Source: an uncultured Oceanospirillaceae bacterium (GTDB lineage: Bacteria > Pseudomonadota > Gammaproteobacteria > Pseudomonadales > Balneatricaceae). From it: 64,000 bases of DNA. Position numbers and translations under genes: made by a program. Shown piece by piece: positions 61,501 to 64,000 of this stretch; the first letter of the stretch is position 1; the number at the start of each line of letters is the position of its first letter. The stretch is from positions 1-64,000 of the forward strand of contig CAKZOD010000039.1 of assembly GCA_937136055.1 (NCBI GenBank). The letters run 5' to 3'. The notes beneath the pieces were generated by a model that saw nothing but the letters and a program-made list of their open reading frames with translations, did not search any database and was not told the DNA's origin.

Positions 61501-64000
61501 GGCGCCAAATGCTGCGCTAAGTATCACCGTGGCAGAAGCTGTGAATAAAATTAATAGCAGCGAGTTGGCCGATGGTACTGAAGTCTCAGTCGCCTTGCCA
61601 GCAGGTGTTGAAGCGGGCGATATTATCACTTTGACGATCGCTAAACAGGGCGGCGCAAGTGAGCAAATTTCTCATACAGTTTTGTTATCTGAAATCAACG
61701 GCGCTGCGACTATCTCAGTGGCTGCTAATAAGTTCTCAGGGGATGGGGATTACGATGTCAGTGCAACCATCACCGATTTAGCAGGCAATGTCGGCGCTCA
61801 AAGTTCGGTCACAGTAATAGGAGTTGATACATTAGCTGCTAGTGCACCAGCTTCATTCAATGCGACGGATAATATTGGCACAGTTGAAGCGATTGTCGAT
61901 GGAAGCACGATTGACGATCCTAAGCCAAGCTTGTCAGGTACGGTCGAAGCGTTTGCCAAAGTTCGAATTTACGATAATGGTAATTTTGTTAAGGAAGTGA
62001 CGGCGCAGGCAGATGGTAGCTGGAGCTATACTTTTGAAAATAAACTCTCCAATGAAGCGCACAGTATTACAATTAAGCAAATTGATGCGCCAGGTAATGG
62101 CGAAAGTGATGCAAGCCCCGCGCTGACATTTACGGTTAACTCTCAGATTTCAACTCCTGAAGGGGAACCCTACATATTCACGATTGAAAACTTCACCGGG
62201 ACCCCAGAAGGGGGCCAGGGGCCTATCAGTCTGGTGCGTTTTACTCGATTGCCCCATGACGGCAAGATCCAAATACAAAACGGCTCAAACTGGGAAGATA
62301 TCAGCGAAAACGCTGAAGTCACCATCGCTGATATTAGCGCAGGTAAGCTTCGTTTTATTGCGGATGAAGGGGAGTCAGGCTTTGATGGCTTTAATAACGC
62401 GGGGATAGGTGATGGCAAAGATGATTACGCCAGCTTTAAATACCGCTTCTCAGATGGCACTTTATTAGGGACGACTAAAACCCATTATATTGATGTGGTA
62501 CCTGTAGATACCGATAAAGACGGTATCGTCGACTTGCTAGATGTGGATGATGATAACGATGGTATTTTAGATACGGTTGAGAACGGTGATCCAATAGGTA
62601 CCAATGCTTACAACGTTGCCGATAGCCAGTTTGCTAATAACTATGAATTTGTAGACGATGCCGTAACACCCACCGGAATTACCTTCAGCAGTGATGGTAA
62701 AAAATTCTATCTTATTGATTTTTCGGCTAACGAAATTAATGAATATGACTTATCGACACCTTTTGATCTCAGTTCAAAAGTACTGACAAATGTTTTCTCA
62801 GTGGCGGCACAAGAGACTAATCCATACGATGTGAAATTTAGCGAAGACGGCACTAAGATGTTTGTTTTAGGTGCTTCATCAGACAGTGTCAATCAGTATA
62901 TTTTATCGACTCCTTTTGAAACAAGCAGTGCCATCTTTGATCAAGCATTTTCTATAGCTGGGTTAGACACAGAACCTCGGGCGATCATATTTAATGATGA
63001 CGGTACTAAGATGTTTTTACTGGGTGATACTGGTAATGATATCCAAGAAATTCTATTACAGGCACCTTATAACTTATCCGGCATGGGAGTACTGTCGAGC
63101 ACATTCTCTGTTGCTTCTCAAGACGGTAATCCTTCAGGCATGGCCTTTAATCACGATGGAACCCAGCTTTTTGTAATAGGGACTAGTAGCGATGCGGTCA
63201 ATGTTTACACGCTAGATAATGCTTATAGTATTTCAAGCGGCGTGAATTTTTCTTACGCTTTCCCTGTCAGTGCCCAAGATGGCACCCATCGAGGCATGAC
63301 TTTTAATAATGACGGCACAGGCCTATATATTGTCGGTGGTGACGGTCAAGATGTTAACCATTACACCATTGATCCGGGCTTTGTCGCCAATGATGTGGAT
63401 CGCGATGGCATTATTAACTCTCTCGATCTAGACAGCGATAACGATGGTATTACAGATAATGTAGAGGCGCAGACAACAGAAGGCTATATAGCGCCCTCTG
63501 GCACTATCGGTGCTAACGGTTTAGATACGGCTTATGGCAGCGGTTTAAATGTGGTCAACACCGATGGCGATGAGCGTGCAGATTATATCGATACCGACAG
63601 TGATAACGACGGGCTGAGTGATGTTGAAGAACGTGATATCACAGGGCCTAACAGTGTGACATCGACGGCGGATGAAGATAATGATGGTTTACTCGATATC
63701 TTTGAAAATGGCACAACAAATGATGGTTATAACACCAACGACGGCAATGTCACTGTAGATGGCTCCAATAATGTCACGCAGATTAATTTGGCAGACTCCG
63801 ATGCGGATACCAATGATACGGGTAGTGATGCCAATGGTTTAGTGAAAAACTTTGATTATCGAGAAGATCACAACCTAGATACTGATAATGATGGCATCTT
63901 GAACTCCGTCGATTTAGATGATGATGGCGATGGTATTTTAGATGTGGATGAGCAGGGACCCGATAACCCTGCAAATGCATTCAACGTGCTCTCAGCAACC
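43514..64000 (+). CDS. Giant LapA/BapA-like repeat adhesin, 5' part (runs off the window end)
   Basis: An open frame of 6,829 codons from ATG 43514 to the last base, with no stop. Residues 1-70 resemble the LapA-type retention module (MATVVGIVNQIQGQILIKLPTGETRPLVVGD, split here for description) and there is no Sec signal, as expected for type I secretion. Residues 70-145 are acidic and low-complexity, with ETAG at 95-98 near where LapG proteases cut. Then come degenerate A-B-C helical repeats (about 277-1256) and 69 tandem 67-residue units (1257-5880). An SwmB-like Ig domain follows (about 5881-5997), then two Ig-like domains (about 5998-6213), a cadherin/tandem-95-like domain (about 6214-6330), and thrombospondin-3 repeats around a propeller-like segment (from 6332). 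The C-terminal RTX or type I signal and any secretion genes lie beyond the window. The N-terminal family call is an inference from motif likeness; being a surface adhesin is well supported by overall architecture. Confidence 0.88.
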   Translation, partial: MATVVGIVNQIQGQILIKLPTGETRPLVVGDTIYSDDVLLGLDGGQSAQVSLSNGEEITLEPGAQWQLDTAEQDADQSESAESVAQSITNQADSETAGESLVDDGEAEAASEDASPESLADQQADDPADEVTDDGEAFNPESELLREGHSTFPVPRTQIQAKDNELSFESPSEINPTSEFLFSSEQILSSSTTGSDVSLRTSFSDLSFNSSFESFQLAFANLLSRGVPPSLLELNNLGVTGLNTGNIEGVQNNIDNNKGAIDTLDQLQGVANDAITAQAVITGAAQRNDASPSTIALGNYAVIGVTGVTASNQDAFNSILNSAAVTGASIDSVSLIQQVVDAYAQVQQLADSVDNSSAQLSVAQAQAMGLTGTNSVAKARLLSDALDSKSAQEVDTYNELAAISEAVSRVVDASQGQGEVTVDDLEKIGIDNATEETLPAIKKAISELPNSGGTSGGVDGVQEVVDDAIIANQQALQKISAAAQANTANGTNPTVDDYINAGSESVDSANLAAINSALNTALVGTTETDTTVKVRTLVDAYNQILDAADGQDDNDAKLSLSEYAVLGLTGLSSANDASLLGDVIDIKQTQQVDSIGELTALIAAINAVQNATSNNPPTKSQLESLGLDGLTDDNVKIAQQAIIDNPGEVTNLNQLQSIVGDALTVSQNALQVLRDAASNASATDNNPSEDTYAQAGVENVTSTNLASINSSLNLASSSQTQTAHQIQERVDSYQLLLQSADGNPDNDPSPSIQNYLVIGISNIDSAPKQALLGEVIDNKNVTDVDRISEVQALADAVDSIFEAAAGGEAPTLEELQLLPVPGVTPDNVKVIGQGIITSPVDGSGVGNISDITSIATNAVNDANTALATLASAAENDTANATTPAVSVYQALAIAEVNPTNLASFNSLLNNLAAADLSNFAQAQSFAASYQKILDAADGVDNDDISLTAQDFENLGFSQVDSSAKLSLIDEVFDIQTNAQVDTLAEMEALIDAVQAVMQAAAGVLDKPTKAQLELLGVSGVTEITIGSVQQQLQSTADDGSELATLTNLQSQVDIGIDSIGDSEVALAKIRIAAQTDDSSGLVLSDYAAAGVAGVTGGNFASINSVLESAAITEIETDTLGEIQLIVDSYVKVLAATSDSGVVLNEADFTNIGITGVNSTSTALLIDSVKMSQLSALDTFSELQGLADAAVAVMDAAAGSTGEPSREQLLALGLTDVTVANIALIQTAIRDSADDGSGVDSIAEIQDLITIVSPTFNKIEAYNNGDGTTPPALVVQDYIDAGITGVTADNIVGVNAQVLAANTGETNTVAELNAIVALVADTLVKVEAYNNGDGTTPAALTLDDYAKLGITGVDARTLDTINSQVLSADVGEANTIAEVQALADMANAALDKIEAYNGGDGITPPALVVQDYLEAGVSGVSEEILIGVNAQVLAANAGETDSVAELEAIVLSVNNTLQKIEDFNNGDGTTPPPPSEQDYLNLGITGVFSGALNAINAQVLGAGIGDADTIAEIQALADSAKGAIDKIEDYNNGNGVNPPPLTVADYLGAGVVGVNTDNLAAVNAQVLAATVGGADTVPEVQDKVTAANAAIDKVEAYNNGDGTTPGALALQDFLDAGISDVSDDNLAAVNAQILASGVGEANSVTEIQDKVTQANAALAKIEAYNNGDGTTPAALNLQDYSAAGISGVSADNLAAVNAQILGSQTGDTNTVSEIQDKVTDANAALAEIEAYNNGDGVTPGPLSVVDYLAVGITGVSTDNLAALNAQVLAASTGGADTVAKVQGLVSSADLALDKIEAYNNGTTPSALTVQDYQQAGIANVSVDNLAAVNAQVLNTTTGNADTVPEIASLVDAANQSLAKIEAYNNGNGDTPAALSIQDYIDAGITGVSPENLAAVNVQVLDSALGEADTVAEIQSKVSAANDALAKIEAFNNGDGISPAPLTLQDYHSAGVTGVSDDNLLAVNAQVLASASGEPDSVAQIQSKVTAANSALTKIEAYNNGDGTSPAALTEQDYANAGITGVNADNLAAVNAQVLVSDSGDTQTVIDIQDKVTDADEALDAIEAFNNGDGTTPVPLSLADYSAAGITQVNAGNLVAVNAQVLAENSGGADSVPKVQGLVTDAIDALAKIEAYNNGDGITPAPLILQDYLDIGLTSVSADNLAAVNAQVLAASSGAADTVDEIETLVSAADTALAKIEAYNNGDGTTPAPLIIQDYLDAGISGVTSDNLIAVNAQVLAAMPAQTDSAIEIQAKVAAADAAIDKIEAYNNGDGTTPAALTEQDYLDAGVTSVTAGNLIAVNAQVLASNSGEMTNVLAIQGKVTAADAAIAKIEAYNNGDGTTPGALVIQDFTDVGISGISIDNLAAVNLHILNAAGGESDTVAEIQILVQTANNAIAKIEAYNNGDGTTPAAPTLQNYAAIAVTGVSIDNLAAVNAQVLAANLGETDSIAEIQSQVTAANAAIAKIEAYNNGDGTTPAALTVDDYTDAGILGVNVGNLALVNAEVLGANTGEADTVSEIQALVSEAVDVVGALNKIEAYNNGNGITPPALVMQDYTDAGISGVNPDNLAAINAQVLAASTGDADSIAEVNALVIAANNALAKIEAYNNGDGTTPAPLIVEDYENAGVTGVSADNLAAVNAQILASATTEADAVSEIQSKVAAADAALAKIEAYNNGDGTNPAALIVQDFLDAGITGVSSDNLVAVNAQVLSSSTGDANTVGAIQQKVTAADAALSKIEAYNNGDGSTPAALVLQDYADAGITGVNSDNLIAVNAQVLNSAAGETDSVAEIQTKVTLADAAINKIEAYNNGDGTTPPALQIQDFVDAGITGVSADNLAAVNAQVLAAATGSADSVAEIQAKVTMGDAALAKIEEYNNGDGVTPGPLSIQNYLDAGISSITADNLAAVNNQVLGAATGEADSVPQINTLVNFAIMALAKIEAYNNGDGTTPPALIIQDYVDAGVSGVNSDNLAAVNAQVLAASSGDTNSVSEIQSKVAAADDALAKIEAYNNGNGSVPAALVIADYQGAGVTGVTNDNLIAVNAQVLAAATGETDSVSEIQSRVSAADSAIAKVEAYNNGDGTSPAALTPQDYLDIGISGVTLDNLAAVNAQVLASALGGADSVLEIQSKVTAGDAAIAKIEAYNNGDGSSPAALVVSDYVNAGITGVSLDNLAAVNAQVLNANPGDTDTVSEIQDKVTDADAALAEIEAYNNGDGTSVGPLTIAAFNAAGITGVSVDNLAAVNAQVLAANTGDADTVSEVQALVADGIAALAKIEAYNNGDGSTPAPLILQDYSDAGITGVSVDNLAAVNSQILQASTGDADAVAEIEALVTAANSAIAKVEAYNNGNGVSPAPLTVQDYVDAGISGVSIDNLAAVNAQVLASAVAQANTVGEIQGKVSAADAALAKVEAFNNGDGTSPAPLSAQDYADAGITGVSADNLVAVNAQILASSTGETDAVGEIQGKVTAADNAIAKIEAYNNGDGTTPSALSIQDYVDAGITGVSVDNLAAINAQVLSSDSGDTNSVTEIQSKVADGDAAIAKIEAYNNGDGVNPPALDVADYSAAGVFGVDNDNLAAVNAQVLASNSGETNTVAKIQVLVSGALGALDKIEGYNNGDGITPAPLTLQDYIDAGIGGVSNANLAAVNAQVLAAPAGGANTGPEVNALVSAANTALAKVEAFNNGDGSTPDALTLADYQAIGVVGVSTDNLSSVNAKVLEQDGGGADSSPEVQGIVDDLAAAIIKVEAYNNGDGTTPAPLTVQDYLDAAITGVSSDNLIAVNVQVLASNSGETDSTVKIQTKVTLADNAIAKIEAYNNGDGSTPAALTLQDYSDVGINGVSIDNLAAVNAQVLAANPTQTNSVAEIQSKVADADAAIAKIEAYNNGDGTTPAALTLADYSAAGITGISVDNLSTVNAQVLAADTGDADTVVEIQTLVSDALGALGKIEAYNNGNGVTPGPLTIQDYVDAGINTVDSDNLLAVNAQVLAASSGGADSVPEIAALVVAAQAAVAKVEAFNNGDGSTPAPLTIEDYLGAGVIGVTADNLAAVNAQVLASSTGDTDLTQEIQTKVTDANGAIAKVEAFNNGDGSTPAALTVGDYAAAGVTGVSLDNLAALNAQVLASNSGETDTVPEIQGKVVQADAAIAKVEAYNNGDGTTPAALTLQDYADAGITGISNDNLRAVNAQVLAAGVGDTNTVAEIQDKVTDANAAIAKIEAYNNGNGTTPAPLVIADYSAAGITGISADNLSTVNAQVLAASPGDADTVGEIQTLVTDALGALSKIEAYNNGDGATPGPLSIQDYVDAGISGVNSDNLLAVNAQVLAAAVGGADSVPEIDGLVTAADAAIAKVEAYNNGNGSTPIALTLQDYNGAGVSGVSIDNLVAVNAQVLASNTGETNTVAEIQGKVTTANIAIAKIEAYNNGNGTIPAPLDIADFEAVGVIGVSADNLIAVNRQVLLAASGETNTVSEIQGKVIVADAAIAKVEAYNNGDGSTPAALTAQDYSDIGITGISADNLAAVNAQVLAASIGEANSVAEIQSKVTDANTAIAKVEAYNNGDGSSPAPLVLADYVAVGVTGVSADNLAAVNAQVLAANPGETNSVAEIQALVTGGLDALAKIEAYNNGNGSTPIPLTVQDYIDAGVAGVDSDNLAAVNAQVLASNTGDTDTVPEIALRVGAANAALAKIEAYNNGNGTIPSALQQADYDAAGITGINSDNILAVNAQVLLSSTGEADTVAEIQDKVSDALTAIAKVEAFNNGNGSFPAPLVLADYTNIGVLGVTADNLAAVNAQVLASGIGGADTVTEIQSKVIAANAALAKVEAFNNGDGSTPAPLTAQDYAQAGVVGVTADNLVAVNAQVLDAAFGGADSVNEIQGTVTAANAAIAKIEAYNNGDGTTPPALVLADYAAVGVTGVTSDNLATVNAQVLAADTGAANTVSEIQSLATLALSALAKIEAYNNGNGTTPSALTVQDYVDGGIENVTVDNLAAVNAQVLAASTGGADSVPEITAHVNTANTALAKVEAYNNGDGSSPSALLIADYEAVGVTGVSADNLVAVNAQVLSSATGETDTVAEIQAKVGAADAGIAKVEAYNNGNGTFPPALDEADYAAIGINGVSGDNLAAVNAQVLASATGETNTVTEIQGKVVAADAALAKIEAYNNGDGVTPAPLVAQDYVDAGITGVIADNLAAVNAQVLASAFGEANSVSEIQSKVVDANAAIAKVEAYNNGNGTTPAALVLGDYTGVGVVGVNSGNLAAINAQVLSANTGEANSVAEIQSFVVDAQNALAKIEAFNNGDGTSPAPLGLQDYLDAGITGVTSGNLVAVNTQVLAAATGQADTVPEILVKVGDAIAALAKIEAYNNGDGSSPAALTINDYQAVGVTGVSADNLAAVNAQVLASAPGETDIVSEIQSKVSDANNAIAKVEAYNNGDGTTPSALTAADYSAAGVSGVTPDNVAAVNAQVLAAAAGDTDTVSEIQSYVAPADAALAKIEAYNNGNGVTPAPLTAQDYQQAGVSGVSVDNLLAVNAQVLAAATGEADSSPEVQGLVAAADVALAKVEAYNNGDGSSPAPLTIADYQAVGVTGVSADNLEAVNANVLSALTGEADTVSEIQALVAEGEDALAKIEAYNNGDGVSPAPLSVLDYSGAGIDGVNVGNLAAVNLHILGASIGGADTVAEVDAIVATALAALAKVEAFNNGNGSVPAPLSIQDYLDVAVTGVNADNLAAVNAQVLASATGDTDTVDEIQGKVNDAIAALGKVEAYNNGDGTSPAALEVADYEAIGVTGVSLDNLAAMNAQILAVATGEADSVAEVQAKVADADAAIAKIEAYNNGDGTTPPALVLQDYLDAGISGVSANLIANLNAHVLAQDAGDADTNPEIQSLVDNLPPSVLDVVLTSATGIENNRLNSGDVLSVTVQMSKTINVTGTPQVALNIGGTIVQAQYSSGSGSNDLVFTYTIANNEDANGISIDANALSLNGGTLQDLSANNALITHNAVSDNNLFMVDNTAPNAALSITVAEAVNKINSSELADGTEVSVALPAGVEAGDIITLTIAKQGGASEQISHTVLLSEINGAATISVAANKFSGDGDYDVSATITDLAGNVGAQSSVTVIGVDTLAASAPASFNATDNIGTVEAIVDGSTIDDPKPSLSGTVEAFAKVRIYDNGNFVKEVTAQADGSWSYTFENKLSNEAHSITIKQIDAPGNGESDASPALTFTVNSQISTPEGEPYIFTIENFTGTPEGGQGPISLVRFTRLPHDGKIQIQNGSNWEDISENAEVTIADISAGKLRFIADEGESGFDGFNNAGIGDGKDDYASFKYRFSDGTLLGTTKTHYIDVVPVDTDKDGIVDLLDVDDDNDGILDTVENGDPIGTNAYNVADSQFANNYEFVDDAVTPTGITFSSDGKKFYLIDFSANEINEYDLSTPFDLSSKVLTNVFSVAAQETNPYDVKFSEDGTKMFVLGASSDSVNQYILSTPFETSSAIFDQAFSIAGLDTEPRAIIFNDDGTKMFLLGDTGNDIQEILLQAPYNLSGMGVLSSTFSVASQDGNPSGMAFNHDGTQLFVIGTSSDAVNVYTLDNAYSISSGVNFSYAFPVSAQDGTHRGMTFNNDGTGLYIVGGDGQDVNHYTIDPGFVANDVDRDGIINSLDLDSDNDGITDNVEAQTTEGYIAPSGTIGANGLDTAYGSGLNVVNTDGDERADYIDTDSDNDGLSDVEERDITGPNSVTSTADEDNDGLLDIFENGTTNDGYNTNDGNVTVDGSNNVTQINLADSDADTNDTGSDANGLVKNFDYREDHNLDTDNDGILNSVDLDDDGDGILDVDEQGPDNPANAFNVLSAT
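44342..47281 (+). repeat. Five degenerate three-unit (A-B-C) helical repeat cycles
   Basis: Each cycle has three related but distinct units of about 65 residues. A units contain the NLAAIN-like core, B units the ILDAADG-like and LLGDVID-like cores, C units the AAAG-PT-LELLG-like core. The A cores begin at 44447, 45041, 45623, 46211 and 46805, that is, 594, 582, 588 and 594 bases apart. A lone C-like unit precedes the first cycle. Unit 1 of the homogeneous array starts in the next A position (core at 47378). Confidence 0.75.
47282..61153 (+). repeat. Array of 69 in-frame tandem repeats, 201 bases (67 residues) each
   Basis: Consensus pieces: KIEAYNNGDGTTPAAL, then QDYxDAGITGVSxDNLAAVN, then AQVLAAxTGEADTVAEIQ, then SKVTAANAALA. 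The KIEAYNNG start can be followed from 47282 to 60953 every 201 bases, with only two length changes: 195 bases for the unit at 48890 (GD missing from NNGDG) and 210 bases for the unit at 50894 (three extra codons before its end). Units vary widely at synonymous positions, so they are held alike at protein level. Helical prediction and GA-module-like core (GI-x-NL-x-VN) suggest small three-helix bundles; NNGDG could bind calcium. Both are inferences. Confidence 0.95.
61154..62506 (+). other. Ig-like and cadherin-like domain block of the adhesin
   Basis: Part of the giant protein. First an SwmB-type beta domain (TGIENNRLNSGDVLSVTV, VALNIGGTIVQAQYSSG, GGTLQDLSANNA). Next an Ig-like domain (SGDGDYDVSATITDLAGNVG) and a BapA-prefix-like Ig domain (PSLSGTVEAFAKVRIYDNG, ADGSWSYTF). 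Last a tandem-95/cadherin-like domain from 62153 (TPEGEPYIFTIENF, VRFTRLPHDGKIQI, GKLRFIADEGESGFDGF, FKYRFSDG). These usually act as stiff surface stalks and calcium-bound spacers. Confidence 0.65.
62507..63960 (+). repeat. Thrombospondin type 3 calcium repeats flanking propeller-like repeats
   Basis: Asp-rich TSP3 motifs occur at about 62507 (DTDKDGIVDLLDVDDDNDG), 63392 (DVDRDGIINSLDLDSDNDG), 63559 (DGDERADYIDTDSDNDG), 63672 (DEDNDGLLD) and 63872 (DTDNDGILNSVDLDDDGDG). Between the first and second, five FxxDGTxxF-like repeats begin at 62684, 62837, 62990, 63146 and 63302, spaced 153, 153, 156 and 156 bases. They have the look of a beta-propeller (SVNQYILSTPF-type blades). Confidence 0.8.

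Overview
The window looks like a stretch of chromosome from a marine, flagellated gammaproteobacterium of the Oceanospirillales/Pseudomonadales type. The order malic enzyme - ponA - pilMNOPQ - aroK - aroB - SPOR/AAA protein - gltB - gltD - hemE is the arrangement known from Pseudomonas. The composition is only moderately GC. The motor stator is of the sodium-driven PomAB type, and there is a sodium-coupled AGCS transporter. No rRNA, tRNA, CRISPR array or transposase was seen.

Layout: 321-13.6 kb holds a malic enzyme, divergent ponA (penicillin-binding protein 1A), the type IV pilus alignment/secretin operon pilMNOPQ, the shikimate genes aroK and aroB, and a DamX-like SPOR protein. 13.8-19.8 kb is glutamate synthase (gltB, gltD). 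20.0-21.1 kb holds two isolated minor pilin genes (fimT-like, pilV-like). 21.3-28.3 kb holds hemE, radA, a PilZ protein, ettA, a glutaredoxin and glyA. 28.6-31.4 kb holds an AGCS symporter and two uncharacterised genes. 31.5-38.2 kb is nrdR-ribD-ribE-ribBA-ribH-nusB-thiL-pgpA-ribA. 38.2-41.1 kb (minus strand) is xseB-ispA-dxs. 41.5-43.2 kb is the stator pair pomA-pomB.

The last third (43514 to the window end) is one uninterrupted reading frame of at least 6,829 codons. It encodes a giant LapA/BapA-like adhesin. Its parts are: an N-terminal retention-module-like domain without a signal peptide; a low-complexity acidic stretch; five degenerate three-unit (A-B-C) helical repeat cycles; a 13.9-kb array of 69 tandem units of 67 residues; Ig-like and cadherin-like domains; and thrombospondin-type-3 calcium repeats that flank five 51-52-residue propeller-like repeats. 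The 69-unit array has a second level of order: from unit 26 onward a marker variant recurs every five units, exactly every 1,005 bases.

Most notable: (1) the two-level architecture of the giant adhesin and its origin from one member of an older three-unit cycle; (2) a retention module whose expected LapG-type cleavage motif is non-canonical; (3) an 8-base tandem duplication that frameshifts pilO, so type IV pili may be off or phase-variable in this strain. With PilZ, PomAB and pili in the same window, much of the region concerns moving versus sticking, though only proximity, not shared control, is shown by the sequence.
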